Source: Chelonoidis abingdonii | Lineage: Eukaryota > Chordata > Testudines > Testudinidae | Assembly: GCF_003597395.2 (NCBI RefSeq) | Contig: NC_133771.1 | Span: forward strand, 129,673,158-129,737,157 | Direction: 5' to 3' | DNA length: 64,000 nucleotides | In this document: piece after piece, positions 33,606-46,019 of the stretch | Layout of the letters: each line of letters starts with the position of its first letter | How positions within the stretch are numbered: position 1 is the stretch's first letter | The notes under the pieces: generated by a model | What the model was told of the DNA's origin: nothing | The model's input: only the letters and a program-made list of their open reading frames with translations | Databases searched by the model: none | Program-made: the position numbers and the translations under genes

Positions 33606-35555
33606 CTGTGTGGTAATTGCTCCCCAAGATCCCATATACCTGCTGGCAGGGACAGAACCCAAAAGCAGAGCAACTCAAAGCAGGCTGCTCTCTAAAACAA
33701 AGGGTTACTATTTACCCCAACTTATTCTAGGCTGGCTCTCAGCCAATTGATTCTATTCACATTCTTCCCTATAGCATGCCCTCGTTTACAAGCAGGACCA
33801 GGAAACCCCTCTGAAATTTAAAGTGATAGCTTGACATTTTAAAAGTTTTCAGTACACCCTAGGGCTCCTGGTAGAATTTGGCAGTTCCATCTATGGACAT
33901 GGAAAGATCAATCTTTGTGACTAGAGCTGTGTGAAATGCTTGCTTGCCAGTGAAACAAAACAACAATATTCCATCAAAAATTATATTAAAGAAATACTTT
34001 ATAATTTACATAAAGCTCAGCACATCTTGTAACCATCTACAATATATTGTTTGGGCAATATGAAAATCAAGATTAAAACTGAGACTTTTCACAAAGTACA
34101 AGTACTTTAACTCTGCTCTACACTATTGTCTATAACTTGGGTTTAGTGTAATAATGCGTCCAGCAGATTTGGGCTTTAATGAGGGCCGTAAGTAATGATG
34201 AACAGCTGGCCTTCTTAAATCAGGATGTCCGCTGAGAGTGGTCAATTTGAAAAACCATAGGCTAGCTATTGCCAGCATTTTAAAAGCATTGCCAAAAACC
34301 TAAGAACCAAGAAAAATCCTTTGCTAGAGTTTAAACCTCAGGCCATTTTCAGTGCCTAGAGACAGCTAACAAGGTCATTTAGATGGCAAAGCAGTGACTA
34401 CCTTACGGCAAGATTTTGACTTTACTGATCATTTGTGGCCAAAATAAAAATATTTTATGGTGGTGGAGAAAACCAGTTCTGTATATCCACTGGGAACAGG
34501 ACTTAGCCAGTCAAATCCATATCATATAGACTACTGAAAATCCACAATACAGTAAGAGGGGATAAAGCCACTGGTGAAAGGTATTACTCCCTATTACCAA
34601 ACCCTTATCAGGTCCTCTATAGCACATATTTTCATGACTAGTTTTAGTTTTTACTTATTTTTATAATATGGTTATAAAGCAACAAATTAGGATTTGCGGT
34701 AAAGGAAAAGTTTTCAATTAAAAAAGTAAACTGATAAAAATATTCACTCATTCCACTAGGATATCAGAATCAGGACATGCAGTAGCCCAGAGGGATGTAA
34801 AAATTGATGAGATACCATAGATTTTTAATAGAATTTCTTTTATATATTTTATACTTATTATGATCAACTACAGTATGATCCATCATAAATAGGCCAAACA
34901 CATCCAAAACTATGATTAATAATCACAACAAACAGAGGGAGAACATAACCAAGTTACCCTGTACTTGCAAAACTATCACCGCTCTTGCCAGCCATTTCCT
35001 TTCCTAATCCATTACACATCCCATTAGTTTTGCTTACATTTATCTTGCATCCTGCTTTTATGTTGTCATTTCTTACAGTATTTCAGCCATATTTCCTTAA
35101 ATCAATAATCATCAGCTGCAAATCCTAGGTGATACAGCCTTGCTCTCTATTTATTCTAATAGCCATTTTCTCGATGGCATCTCCAGAACACAGTATGTGA
35201 GGTCCAAATAATCTGTGGAGTTGCTCTGAAGGAAACAGTGGCTCATGTCAGAAACTTTCTTGAGTATCTGTGAGCATCATGATATATGTTGATTACTTCT
35301 GTAAAAGTAGTTGTAGGTATAGCAAAGCCTCAGGGGAAAGTTGAATGCAGTAGCCTTTTAATGCCTTCTGCTTGGAAATAGCTGACTAGAACAGTATGGA
35401 AAGTTTCATATTCAGGTTGCATCGACCCTAGCAGACCGCATGAAATAGTGAAAGACTGTTACAAGGCTGTTAGTTAGTTGGTGACATTAGTTCAAGGATC
35501 TATGTTGATCTTATAAAAGGAAGTGACTTCTCTGAAGCAGAGTTTAGAGTTGTTG
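33606..35555. other. No gene or repeat recognised
   Basis: AT-rich. A possible MITE start 'gactagagctgtgtgaaat' near 33919 has no partner end. Confidence 0.4.
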
Positions 35556-35559
35556 GAGG

Positions 35560-36440
35560 AGAATGGGAAGAAGAGTCAGGGTCCTTCTCACAAATGGGTT
35601 GAAAGAGACCTTGACAAAACTTTTTAGCAATCTGGATGGGGACGGTTGTTACCCTTTTATTACCACCCTGGATGAGCTCCCCCTTGAGGATGCTCACCAG
35701 ACTTCTGTAATAGAGCCAAGCCTGGACCCCACATGCTCTGTGCTGGCTGGGTCTGGACAGAGTCCAATCGCAGCTTCTAGGCACTATCTCAAGGTGCAAA
35801 TCCCTTATTTAGCATGCCTTCCTGAGATGGGAGACTCCGCAGTCCAACTGCCTAGGCCCTGAAACCAGTGCTAACCCTCCCAAGCCTTCCCAGTATCAAA
35901 TGCAATCTCCTCAGAGTTCCACTGAAGTTGTAGACACACACACCTCCCTCCAGTGTCCTCACCACTCTGAGAATCCTCTGGACATTGGTCAATGAACTTT
36001 CAGGGCCCTCGGGCCCTCCTTCTTCCTAGTCTTGCCTCTTTCTTCTGATCGGTGAGAGCCCCTGCTAAGAACAGACCTGGTCCTTTCATAAAATTCCAAC
36101 CCTTTGTCAGATGACCTCACTCCATGGCTTCAAGTTCCTTGTCAGGCGATTCACTTCTTAGTTACAGTTCACCTGAAGTCCTAACTAGGAAAACTAGTTC
36201 CCCTGCACGGCAGCCAGGTCATTGTTCTAGATTGCTTCCATTTGTCTCACTCAAGTTCTTTTTCTCTACAGGAAAGCTACTGTGGCCTGTAACCTGCAGA
36301 TCATAGCCTTAAGGGAATCCTCTAGGAATACAGAAGCAGTGGCCAAATTGATTCAAAGGACCATCAGGGACACTTTCTAGCCCCACAGACACATTTTTTT
36401 TGTGCTTGCAGCCCATACAAAGGAGAGATTTTGGAGGGCT
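35560..36440. repeat. Pyrimidine-rich dispersed block, unclassified
   Basis: C/T-rich stretch with two 99-codon ORFs in opposite orientation (35500-35862), neither with motif support. The right part ('ccttgtcaggcgattcac', 'gttacagttcacctgaagtc', 'gtggcctgtaacctgcag') has the look of a turtle LTR-type repeat. No ends found. Confidence 0.3.
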
Positions 36441-36444
36441 TCAG

Positions 36445-37670
36445 GAATTTTTCACTTGCTCCTCCAGTCAGGGTTAGTACAGCATGAACCATAGCTGTCT
36501 AAATGATTGGTTGAGTATTATTGGTAAGACAGCTTATTTGACTGGACTTTGCCCTACTAACTGCTGATTACTAAGCTGCACCTGGCCCTAGATGATTACA
36601 TAAAGGAAATGGGGGTGAACTGGTATTACTGAGGGTGCAATTTGGTCAGGAGTGGCAGTAACCTACATCTAAAACAGAAAAAAGAACAACAAAATGAACA
36701 TTTATGTTTTTTATGGCCAAATGCTTTATGCTTCATTTGCTGCTTTAGTTTCAGTATTTCACTTCAAGCAACTTTACATTTCTCCCACCACTTCATTTTG
36801 TTTTTCTCCCTTCTCCTAGCAAAGAGCTGGAAGTGAAGTTCCATCCAGTACTTAAATAATTATCTAAAATTGGAATAAACAAAAAACTGTGCTAAGACAT
36901 TTAGCAAATAGAATGATATTACTTTAAAATCATTTACATCCAGAATGTGATGAAGAGTCACTGGCAGTACGTTCAAAAGTAAGGAAGAACTGGGCTGGGT
37001 TGTTACATTTTTGCCATATAAGCTGGGTACATTAAGATCTTACTCCCAGTGTGGTGTAGGTTGCTTGTTTTCTTTAGGTTACTGCCTCATGGCAGGGAAT
37101 ATGACAAACAGGGTAACTGCATTGTAGTATGGGACTTACTGGCATGAGAGCAAAGCACCAGGCTGTGTAACACACACACCATTTTGATGTCTTCAGGAGA
37201 AATGCAAAGGAAAAAAAAACTAAGTGACAGTAAGACAGCAGTGAAAGAGGTAAAATCAGGGGGAGACAGCTGTTGCAGCTGTGAATAACTGCCCATCTTC
37301 ACAAGCATTTGTTTGGGAAAACTGATTGTTGTGAGTACAGTGCCTTCCCTTTAATTCAGTCACCCGTTGGCAGTTAATTTGATCCTCCATTTAATTTGAT
37401 GAAAACTTCTGAAACTAGATCATTTAGTGTTTAAAAATACAACTTCTACCCTTCATTTTTTTCTCCTTCAGGCAGGTACTGCTGAATAAATTGATTCCTG
37501 GCTCCAGATAGTTGCTGTTTAATTAACAATGACGAGCAATATAGAAATGCCTACAAATAAATTAATAAAGAAGGTCAAAATCCTGAGAGAGAGAAGAGAC
37601 TCAAGAAAAACTGGTGCAATAATTAAACACGACTGTAAAACTAAAATGTGATATTATAAGCACTACCATA
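36445..37670. other. No gene or repeat recognised
   Basis: Non-coding. Confidence 0.4.
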
Positions 37671-37674
37671 TTAA

Positions 37675-37885
37675 TGCTTAGTACTTATAATCACTTTTCA
37701 AATATCCAAGTGCTTTACAAAGGTGGGTAAGTGTTACTATTCCCGTTTTACAGACAGGCAAATTCAGACACAGAGAGATTAAGGGACTTGTGTAAGGTCA
37801 CACAGCAAGTCAGTGGCATAACTGGGAACAGAACCACTGTGGCTGTTCTGCCTCCCATGTGAGCTGCAAGCTGTGATACATAGCT
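37675..37885 (+). repeat. MIR-type SINE
   Basis: Well-preserved MIR order: 'aagtgctttacaaa', 'cccgttttacagacaggcaaa', 'cacagagagattaaggga', 'aaggtcacacagcaagtcag' and 'gggaacagaacc'. Confidence 0.8.
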
Positions 37886-39710
37886 TGGTGGTCACGCTGA
37901 TAATAAGGGCAATCAGATATTTTAATCAAAGAGAGGAACAGACTTGATTGACATATGTATGTTAGAAGGGAGAGAACTCCTTAGCATTTCCACTTTGCCC
38001 CAAAGCAGATGTTCTTTGCAGAGCTCTAACCCTTGTCCCAAGGCAGTTCTCAGTAGTGCCAAGCTGAGTTGTCCTCCCCCCCGCCCTCACCCCCATTTTT
38101 GTATGGTAAGCATGATGGAAACTTTAAACATAAATTTGGCTAATGCAGAAAGCCATTGGCAGGAGACAGCAGAAACCTAAATGGCAGACAATGGAAGAAG
38201 CTGATAATAGACAATGGAAACAGAAAAGACCGCATGCAGCACACCAAAACTCAGAGGCTTGAGCATTTTCAGTATTTCACAATGCCCTTGACTCACTACT
38301 TGTCTGAACTAGAACTGGTCCTACACAGGCTTCCATATGAACCAATGAGCATCATTGTGGGATGCCTGGAAACAAAATTAAACAACATATACTGAAAGTT
38401 ATTTAAGTTACATTTCCCTAGTGAGCCAGCATATCATAAACAGTAGAACTGGAGTCAGGGCCAATGTTCCCTAGAGGAGTGTTATTAAGTGGTCACCAGT
38501 GAAACTGGAAACGTGGAGAATTAGGCTGGAAGCAACTCAGCCACATGGACAAAGCAGTCCACAGGGTTTCATAAAGTTTGACTTGTTCAGCTTAAAATGC
38601 ACGCAGCTTCATATTCTGCAAATGAAGCATCTAGAGACTTTATTTAAGGGAAAGAGAAAAAGTATCAGTCAAGGGTGCCATTAGTAAGGCCTCACCATGG
38701 CAGAGAGACTATAAATGTTGATATGGGCCAGAGCAATATCTGGATCTCAATCCAATTTCTAAATTTTGTTGGAGATCCTACTATTGTCATCTGGTACACT
38801 CATTCTTTTCTTCCCTCCAGGTAAATAAAGAAACAAACAAACAAAAAAAAAGCCATGATGTCTCTTACCTCATTTAATTTTTTGGGTCAGTGCCTGTGTG
38901 GTAGGTTTTCTATGAAACATTATTTTTACTACTCTGCTTCATGCTAGTCTAGTCTGAGGGCAGCTTGTGTAAGCATCACATTTTTTTTTTAACGTAACTA
39001 ATCCTTAAAAAAAACACACCCTGAGTCAGGACACCAACAACTCTTATGTTTTTGAAAGATACAATGAGATATGACATCTGTTATTTCCCCGCCCCCCCAG
39101 TCGGGATCTTTCCAAAAGAGCTCAGTACAGCATTTCTACAATGACATATTCCATTCATTGTGATACTTTCCTCACTTTTCTATTTTGACAGGCAAATGAA
39201 TACAGGAGAACAACACTAATAGGCACCTGAGGCAGCTGGAGGGTTAATGAGACTTCTAGTGAAATGTTCTCATTAGGTGTGAAGGCGTCTTATTAGATGA
39301 TGATATAGCTTATGAGAGGGAAGCGGGCCACAGACCAGCAGCATTGCTGACCAAATCTAAAAATGTCCCTTTTCTTTTGAGAGGCCCAATCCTAGTAGTG
39401 GTAGAAACAAAAGCAGGCCTCATTAGCTCCTAGAGCAGAAGCAGCAGGTTCATTCCAGCCTCTCACACTCAATTTTCCTGTAAAGATTTAGGGCACACAA
39501 ATACACAGTGTTTTCAATCATAGATGATGCAGAGTATGTCATGTTGACTGCAACCATGCAGGAGTATTTAAGGACAGAGAGGGAGAAAATAAACTCCATA
39601 GCTGAACCATGATACCTGAACAGCTGGGTATTGCCACAATCAACCTTGGAAAGGAGGCTGGCCTTGTTATTAAGGCCCAAGAATGGGTGGTAGAAATCTG
39701 GATTCTATTC
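37886..39710. other. No gene recognised
   Basis: Contains A-rich tract 38821-38853 and a T-run near 38981-38990. 39190-39320 is discussed under findings as a possible conserved element. Confidence 0.4.
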
Positions 39711-39714
39711 CTAT

Positions 39715-39870
39715 GCCCTGATTCACCAAATGTTTAAGCATACAGTAGACTTAAGCATCACTGAAGTTAACTCACGCACGTGTTAAGTATTTTGTTGAAT
39801 AAGGAGGGGCATGCGCATGCGCTAAAAGTTAAGCAAGTGCATTGCTTAATCAAGGGTCTAAAACTTTCTG
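39715..39870. repeat. Old dispersed repeat ('agcac-ttaagc' family), copy 3
   Basis: 'ctgattcaccaaatgtttaag', 'gacttaagcatcactgaagtt', and 'gttaagcaagtgcattgctta' parallel 8290-8470 and 13175-13260. An unrelated alternating purine-pyrimidine run 'gcatgcgcatgcgc' lies inside (39809-39822). Confidence 0.45.
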
Positions 39871-39874
39871 TGCC

Positions 39875-41555
39875 TCAGGCTCCACCATCTAATTTTTGAG
39901 AGGGGGTAACCAGAATTGAATACAGTAGTACTCAGAACTAAAATGTTGTATTCAATTACCTCATTTTATTTCCCAGTGGAAAGTCGTCACCATCACCTAA
40001 GTTGCCATCTCTCTTCCCATCCCCCATATGCTTGTTGGTTGTCTCAGAAGAGATCACAGACTCAATGAGCATGGATACTGAACTACTAAGTCTGGGTTGA
40101 GGCACACCTGTAGCATAGGCTGTGAGGAAGCTTGCAGTGCTATTGCCTGTGCTGTACCTGTCCTGTGGATAGAGAACATCATTTGCCATGACTAAATCCA
40201 GGACCTTTCATCAACTCATTCTCATGCGCACATGCATAAAACATTCAGAGTGATGTTATCTTCAGTTATCTCTGAAACTAAGAGGCAAAAAGTAAGATAA
40301 ACCTAGAGTATGAGCAACATGTTGAAATTGTTAGGAATTCTTTGTGCAAGGGAGGGAGTTATTAGAGAGGGCTCCCTAAGATGGTCGAAAGAGCACCAGG
40401 ATCAGACAACTGCTTTGGTAATTAAAGCCAGAGGGGGAAGTCTGGAGTGTGACTGGGCAAGTGGTATGATTGGTAGTGGCATTTGGGAAGTGGAGAATTA
40501 AAAAAAAATCTAGTGCCCAATTATTTTAAGTTCTACAAAAGACCCTGGTGTCAGCAAACTCCTTGTGTGCAGACTGTGAAATGCCTGCTCATAGCATAGC
40601 AATCTTTTAATGAGGCTGCCACCCAGTGCAGGTGCAGCTTCTGAATCCAGTTAACCAGACTTATTGCAAAAATGAAAAATTAAAAGAAAAAAAGAGTGAG
40701 TGGATGTTAAAATATCCATGTCTAGGTTACCAGCCTTTCCTTACTCTAAACTAGAGTTTCACAAACTTTTCCGGTCAGTGGCCTCTTTTTAAAACTCATA
40801 TGTTTTTGTGCTGCCCATATCTCTATGATACCCTTTTATAGAGATTGTACCAATGGTGACAACAAGCCTAATTTATCTGTGGGTGTTTTGAGAAGTGGCA
40901 GACGATAATTGACCTTGAAAGGTGAAGATGTGGAGAAGAGAGATTTTCTTTTATTTAGACTGTAATAAAATTTGCAACAACTTGAGATACTTCCCCACCC
41001 CAATTGCCTTTCATAAGCCCCAGTAGTCACAAACCACTTATTGAAAAATACTGCTTTTGATCCACTGCACTAAAGCATTCATTTTCCAGAAGGTATTATT
41101 CCCAGCCATGACATTTTTAGCACCAGCAATTCAATCTTCCCAGCACAGAGGAAGTCACTTCCTGAAGTACAGAAGCCATAGAAGCAGTACACCTAGCAAA
41201 CACGGCCACATTGGTAATTTAAGTGTTATACCCCAAGTGAATAGTCAAGTAAGGGGCAACTTCTAGTAACGGCTTTTGTCACCTGCTTAGGGTTAGCTGG
41301 GTATCTTTTAGCCCAGAGATATCCTCAGCTAGTATGTATGGAGAACGCACAATTCCAAACCATTGTACTGCAGAGGTACAGCACTTGTGAGTTATCTAAG
41401 AAAAATGGCGTGTGTGATATTTCAGAATTAACAAGTCTGACTTCCTTGCTTTTCAGACCAAGTGGGACACAACACATTTGTATCTACCACCTATTACCAC
41501 CCCAGTGCCCACTTTCCAAACTAACTAGTCAAAAAGAGTGTAGTTTCCTTAATAA
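39875..41555. other. No gene recognised
   Basis: ORFs up to 91 codons without motifs. 40750-41060 may hold a MITE relic ('gtttcacaaacttttccgg'), not supportable. Confidence 0.35.
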
Positions 41556-41559
41556 AATA

Positions 41560-41795
41560 TTAATAATAGTTTGCATCTATTTAACATCCCACATAGTTCA
41601 AAGCACTCTATGAACATTAATTAATCCTCACAACATTCCGATATGGTAGGCAAATAAGCAACATTAGCCCATTTTACAGATTGGGCATCTGAGACAGAGA
41701 GAGTAAGTGACACACCTGAGGGCACCCAACAGGACTCCAGCAGAGCCAGGATTTAGAATCCAAACCTCCCAGTCCTGTGCTCTACTCATGATCCT
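41560..41795 (+). repeat. MIR-type SINE
   Basis: 'tcaaagcactctatgaacatt', 'taatcctcacaac', 'cccattttacagattggg', 'agagagagtaagtgaca' and 'agagccaggatttagaatcc' occur in MIR order. Confidence 0.75.
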
Positions 41796-41799
41796 GTGC

Positions 41800-42285
41800 T
41801 ATTTCTTGGGAACATAGATTGACCAGCAAAAGATAAAAGGTTTCATATTGCAAATGAAAAGAACAATAAATTAGGCACAGGTAGAGCCTGTCACTTGCTC
41901 GAATTACCACAGAGCTTGCTAATACTGCTGTATTATATTTAGTTTCAATAATTTAATGCCACTTCAAATAGAGATGCTGCTCCAGACATAACATGGCAGC
42001 TTTGAACAAATATTTGGATAATACAGCAAAAAAAAATGAAGCCAGGAGGAGCAATGATGAAGGGGTGATTGGTACAGTTTTATTAGACTTAATAATAACA
42101 ACAAAAAACCCAATATCATCCTAGTCTGGTGTAGATCCTATGATTAGCATGGCCACAGTCAGAATAGCACATGCAACTGGTGGAGATTTGCTACCTACAT
42201 CCAGGGCATTGAAAATAAATGCCTACTCTGGTATGCCTGATTCACAGTAAGTTAGCACCAAGGGGCAGGGCCTGTTCCACGTTAG
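41800..42285. other. No gene or repeat recognised
   Basis: Non-coding. Confidence 0.4.
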
Positions 42286-42289
42286 CCGC

Positions 42290-43195
42290 TGAATGTTGCT
42301 AGGTATGTCATTGTTAGAGTCCAATCCTGTTTACTAGAAAACAAAACTAAGACATACGCACAAGGGGAGAGAAAAGAACAGCAAAAATAGACAATACATC
42401 TGTCTCTGATGTTGACTTTCACTTACAACCTCACTCCTGGAAAAATACAGGTATGGCACTTGGTCTCATTAGCCTCTCTGAGACCTGGCATATCCACACC
42501 AACATCAGACTATTTAGGGCATTGTTTTTATTGGCCTCTCTCATTCCAGACTCATAGCAGTGTTGCAAAATATACAGTATTGGCCAGCTATGCCAGACTT
42601 TTATTTGGCAGAAGGCACATGGGGAAGGATAGGTAAGAGAAGACAAAGCAGGGAAGAAAAAGGACACATGGGGAGGGAGTGACACAGTCTCATAGCCCAC
42701 ATGATAGTTGGGATTTATCTGGAGACAGTAGAGATGGCAATGTTGTCTGGGTCCCTCTCTCTGACCCTGTCAGGATCTCTCTCAGGATCAAGACAACAAT
42801 GGGCCAACAGTCACACCTGGGCCCTAGGAGACAGTGGGGATGGCAGCCATGATGCTGAAGCTCATTCTTTTCCTGTTCATCCATATCCCTGTTAGCAGTT
42901 TTTGTCAGATAGCTAATTCCTCTGCTAATTTTCCCACCAAAGTCTTTCATTTTAAAGAACTACAAAAGGGAGGGGTCGGTGAAATAGTTTATCCTCTTAT
43001 TATTTTATTCATCAGTTAGGCCTAATTTCCAACACACCAATTTTGGTCCATTGTTCCCACTTTCCTTGTTCACCAGGCATGATTTTAACAGTTCCTGAAT
43101 TATATCAGTAGGTCTCTTTGCTTTCTCTGCCTCCTTCCTGCACCTTTTGACACTTGTTATAGGTTGTGACATTTGCTGAAATTTCACTCACTTTT
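42290..43195. repeat. Unclassified interspersed repeat, copy 2
   Basis: Colinear with 15960-17280 over its whole length, without the hAT MITE that splits copy 1. Shared blocks include 'cagtgttgcaaaatatacagt' / 'aatgttgcaaaagatgcagt', 'ggcagaaggcacatggggaag' / 'aacagaaggccaaaagggac', and 'caggcatgattttaac' / 'cagtcatgattttaaa'. ORFs of 60-89 codons on both strands are not conserved between copies, which argues against coding. Confidence 0.65.
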
Positions 43196-43199
43196 TTAC

Positions 43200-43590
43200 A
43201 GTTTGGGTAAATTTGTAGGTCCAATTATCACAACATAATTTCTAAGGGCATACGCTTTATTTTAAAAAGGTATTTTCCACTGGCTAATGTTTAAAACACT
43301 GTGATATTATCTTTAGCTATACCACTAGCCATGTTTTGCTAGGTGCTATCTTCAACTGAAATTGTGCCTCTAGACTGTGTTTATGACTTTACAATCCAGC
43401 TCTGCAAGTTATTCAAGTCACAGCAAGTGTTTTTCCTACAAAGTGGTGCGCCTTTCCCAAACTTTAAAACCAATTTTATATATACTCAAAGATTATAGTG
43501 TTCGTCATTTCTACCTTTACTTGGGTACTTGGGAAGCAGGAGTCATGGCAACTGAAAGAAAAGCATCTCCAGAAGCCACAAGCTCAGGAA
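43200..43590. other. No gene or repeat recognised
   Basis: Unique sequence just upstream of the CR1; the CR1 5' truncation point is not sharp and may lie as early as 43540. Confidence 0.35.
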
Positions 43591-43867
43591 GCAGTATCTA
43601 GTGGGCTCCTGCAGGGGTCTGTCCTGGGTCCATTACTGTTTAATATTTTATTAATGATTTGGATAATGGACTGGAGAGTATGTTTACAACATTTGTGGAC
43701 AACTGCAGCCCGCTAGCACTTTGGAGAAGAGAATTATAATTCAAAATGACCTTGACAAATTGAAGAATTGGTCTGAAATCAACAACATGAAATTCAGTAA
43801 AGATAAGTGCAAAACACTACACTTCCAAAGGAAAAATTAAATGTGCAACTACAAAATGGAGAATAAC

Positions 43868-45326
43868 TAGGGCTGTTGATTAATTGCAGTTAGCTCACGT
43901 GATTAACTCAAAAAAAATTGTAATTAAAAAAATTAATTGCAGATTTAATTGCACTGTTAAACAATAGAATACCAATTGAAATGTATTAAATATTTTGGGT
44001 GTTTTTCAACCTTTTCGAATATATTGATTTCAATTACAACAGAGTACAAAATGTACACTGCTCACTTTATATTATTTTTATTATAAATATTTGCACTGTA
44101 AAAATGATAAACAGTATTTTTCAATTCACCTCATACAATACCATAAAGCAATCTCTTTATCGTGAAAGTGTAACTTACAAATGTAGATTTTGTGTGTTAC
44201 ATAACTGCACTCAAAAACAAAACAGTGTAAAACTTTAAAGCCTACAAGTCCATTCAGTCCTACTTCTCGTTCAACCAATCTCTAAGGCAAACAAGTTTGT
44301 TTACATTTAAGGGAGATAATGTTGCCCACTTCTTATTTATAATGTCACCAGACAGTGAGAACAGGCATTCATATGGCAATTTTGTACCCGGCATTGCAAG
44401 GTATCTATGGCCAGATATGCTAAACATTCATATGCCCGTTCATGCTTCAGCCACCATTCCAGAGAACAAGCTTCCATGCTGATGACACTTGTTAAAAAAA
44501 AAATGCATTAATTAAATTTGTGACTGAACTCCTTGGGAGAGAATTGTATGTCTCTGGCTGTATTTTACCTGCATTCTGCCATATGTTTCATGTTATAGTA
44601 GTCTTGGATGATGACTCAGCAACACTCCAATGCGGAAACTACAGAACCCAAACCACCAAAAAAGAAAATCAATCTTCGACTGGTGGTATTTGACTTAGAT
44701 GATGAAAAGGAACATGCGTGCACTGCTTTGGATCATTATCGAGAAGAATCTGTCATCAGCATTTAGCATGTCTTTTGTAATGGTGGTTGATGCATGTAGG
44801 GACATATGAATCTTTAGCACATCTGGCATGTAAATATCTTGCAACACTGGCTACAACAGTGCCATGTGAACACCTGTTCTCACTTTCAGGTGACATTGTG
44901 AACAAGAAGTGGGCAGCATTATCTCCTGCAAATGTAAACAAACTTGTTTGTCTGATTGATTGGCTGAACAAGAAATAGGACTGAGTGGACTTGTAGGTGC
45001 TAAAGTTTTACATTGTTTTATTTCTGAATGCGGTTATTTTTTGCTCATAATTCTACATTTGTAAGTTCAACTTTCATGATAAAGAGATTGCACTACAGTG
45101 CTTATATTAGGTGAACTGAAAAACACTATTTCTTTTGTTTTTTTACAGTGCAAATATTTGTAATAAAAATAAAGTGAGCACTGTATACTTTTATTCTGTG
45201 TTATAACTGAAATCAATATATTTGAAAATGTGGAAAACATCCAAAATATTTAAATACATGGTATTCTATTACTGTTTAACAGTGCGATTCATTGAGTTTA
45301 ATATTTTTAATCGCTTGAGAGCCCTA
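43868..45326 (+). mobile_element. hAT transposon with ~600-bp inverted arms (1459 bp)
   Basis: The ends TAGGGCTGTTGATTAATTGC and ...CGCTTGAGAGCCCTA are inverted repeats. The flanks AGAATAAC (43860-43867 and 45327-45334) are an exact 8-bp TSD. Arms 43868-44487 and 44751-45326 are near reverse complements over their whole length. As a result the plus strand of the right arm and the minus strand of the left arm both resemble the C-terminal part of a hAT transposase. The 263-bp middle is single-copy and holds a further transposase piece. Deletions have removed most of the catalytic region. Confidence 0.85.
44608..44977 (+). pseudogene. hAT transposase, C-terminal remnant
   Basis: The frame from 44787 to 44978 reads ESLAHLACKYLATLATTVPC, then EHLFSLSGDIVNKKWAALSP and a run to DWLNKK and a stop. 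This is the hATC dimerisation domain, which in intact hAT transposases includes the second half of the fold and catalytic glutamate region; the (P)ATTVPCE(R)LFSLSG motif is characteristic of hAT/ZBED proteins. Upstream, 44608-44760 gives a Lys/Pro-rich linker in another frame. The N-terminal BED finger and the first aspartates are absent. It is non-functional as a transposase. Confidence 0.75.
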
Positions 45327-46019
45327 AGAATAACTGAAAATTATCAAGGCATTATAGTGAATCACAAACTGAATATGAGGCAACAACGTGATGCCACTGA
45401 AAAAACTAATATAATTCGGGGGTGTATTTACAAAGAAGCAGTGTACTTAAGACACAGAAGTTGTTCTTCCATTCTATGCAGCATTGGTGAGGCCTCAGCT
45501 GGAGTACTGCGTCCATTTCTGGGTGCCACACTTTAGGAAAGACAGACCAATTGGAGGGGGTCCAGAAGAGAGCGACAAAAATGATGACAGTTTTAGAAAA
45601 CCTGACCTTTGAGGAAAGATTCTTTAAAAAGACATATTTAGTCTTGAGAAAAGCAGACTGAGGGGGACCTGATATCAGTCTTCAAACGTGTAAGGACTGT
45701 TATAAAGAAGATGGCGATCAGTTTGTTTTCCATGTCCACTGAAAGTAGGACAAGAAGTAAAGGGTTCAATCTGCAGCAAGGGAGATTTAGGTTAGATATT
45801 AGGAAAAACTTTCTAACTATAAAGATAGTTAAGCTCTGAAATAGGCTTCCAAGGGAAGTTGTGGAACCCCCATCCTTGGAGGCTTTTAAGAACAGGTTAG
45901 ACAAACACTTGTCAGGGAAGGTCTATGTTTATTTGGTTTTGCCTCAGTGCATGAAGCTGAACTAGATGACCTCACAATGTCCCTTCCAGCCCTAGATTTA
46001 TATGATCCTATGAATCTCC

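Larger units (their letters stand above)
43600..46015 (+). mobile_element. CR1 LINE, sense, split by a hAT element
   Basis: The left part encodes GSVLGPLLFNILL (43617-43655), the RT motif around GxxxGPLLF, then degrades. The right part (45335-46015) continues the CR1: 'ggcctcagctggagtactgcgtcc', in blocks, 'gggtccagaagagagcgac' and 'gttgtggaaccccc'. It ends in the short 3' repeat 'tatgatcctatga' typical of CR1, with no poly-A. Removing the hAT and one TSD copy restores CR1 continuity. Frameshifts mean no protein. Confidence 0.85.

Noticed and set aside
33919..33990. Possible MITE start 'gactagagctgtgtgaaat'
   Set aside because: Only one end visible; could be coincidental.
40750..41060. hAT-like MITE suggested by 'gtttcacaaacttttccgg'
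   Set aside because: No matching right end and no TSD.
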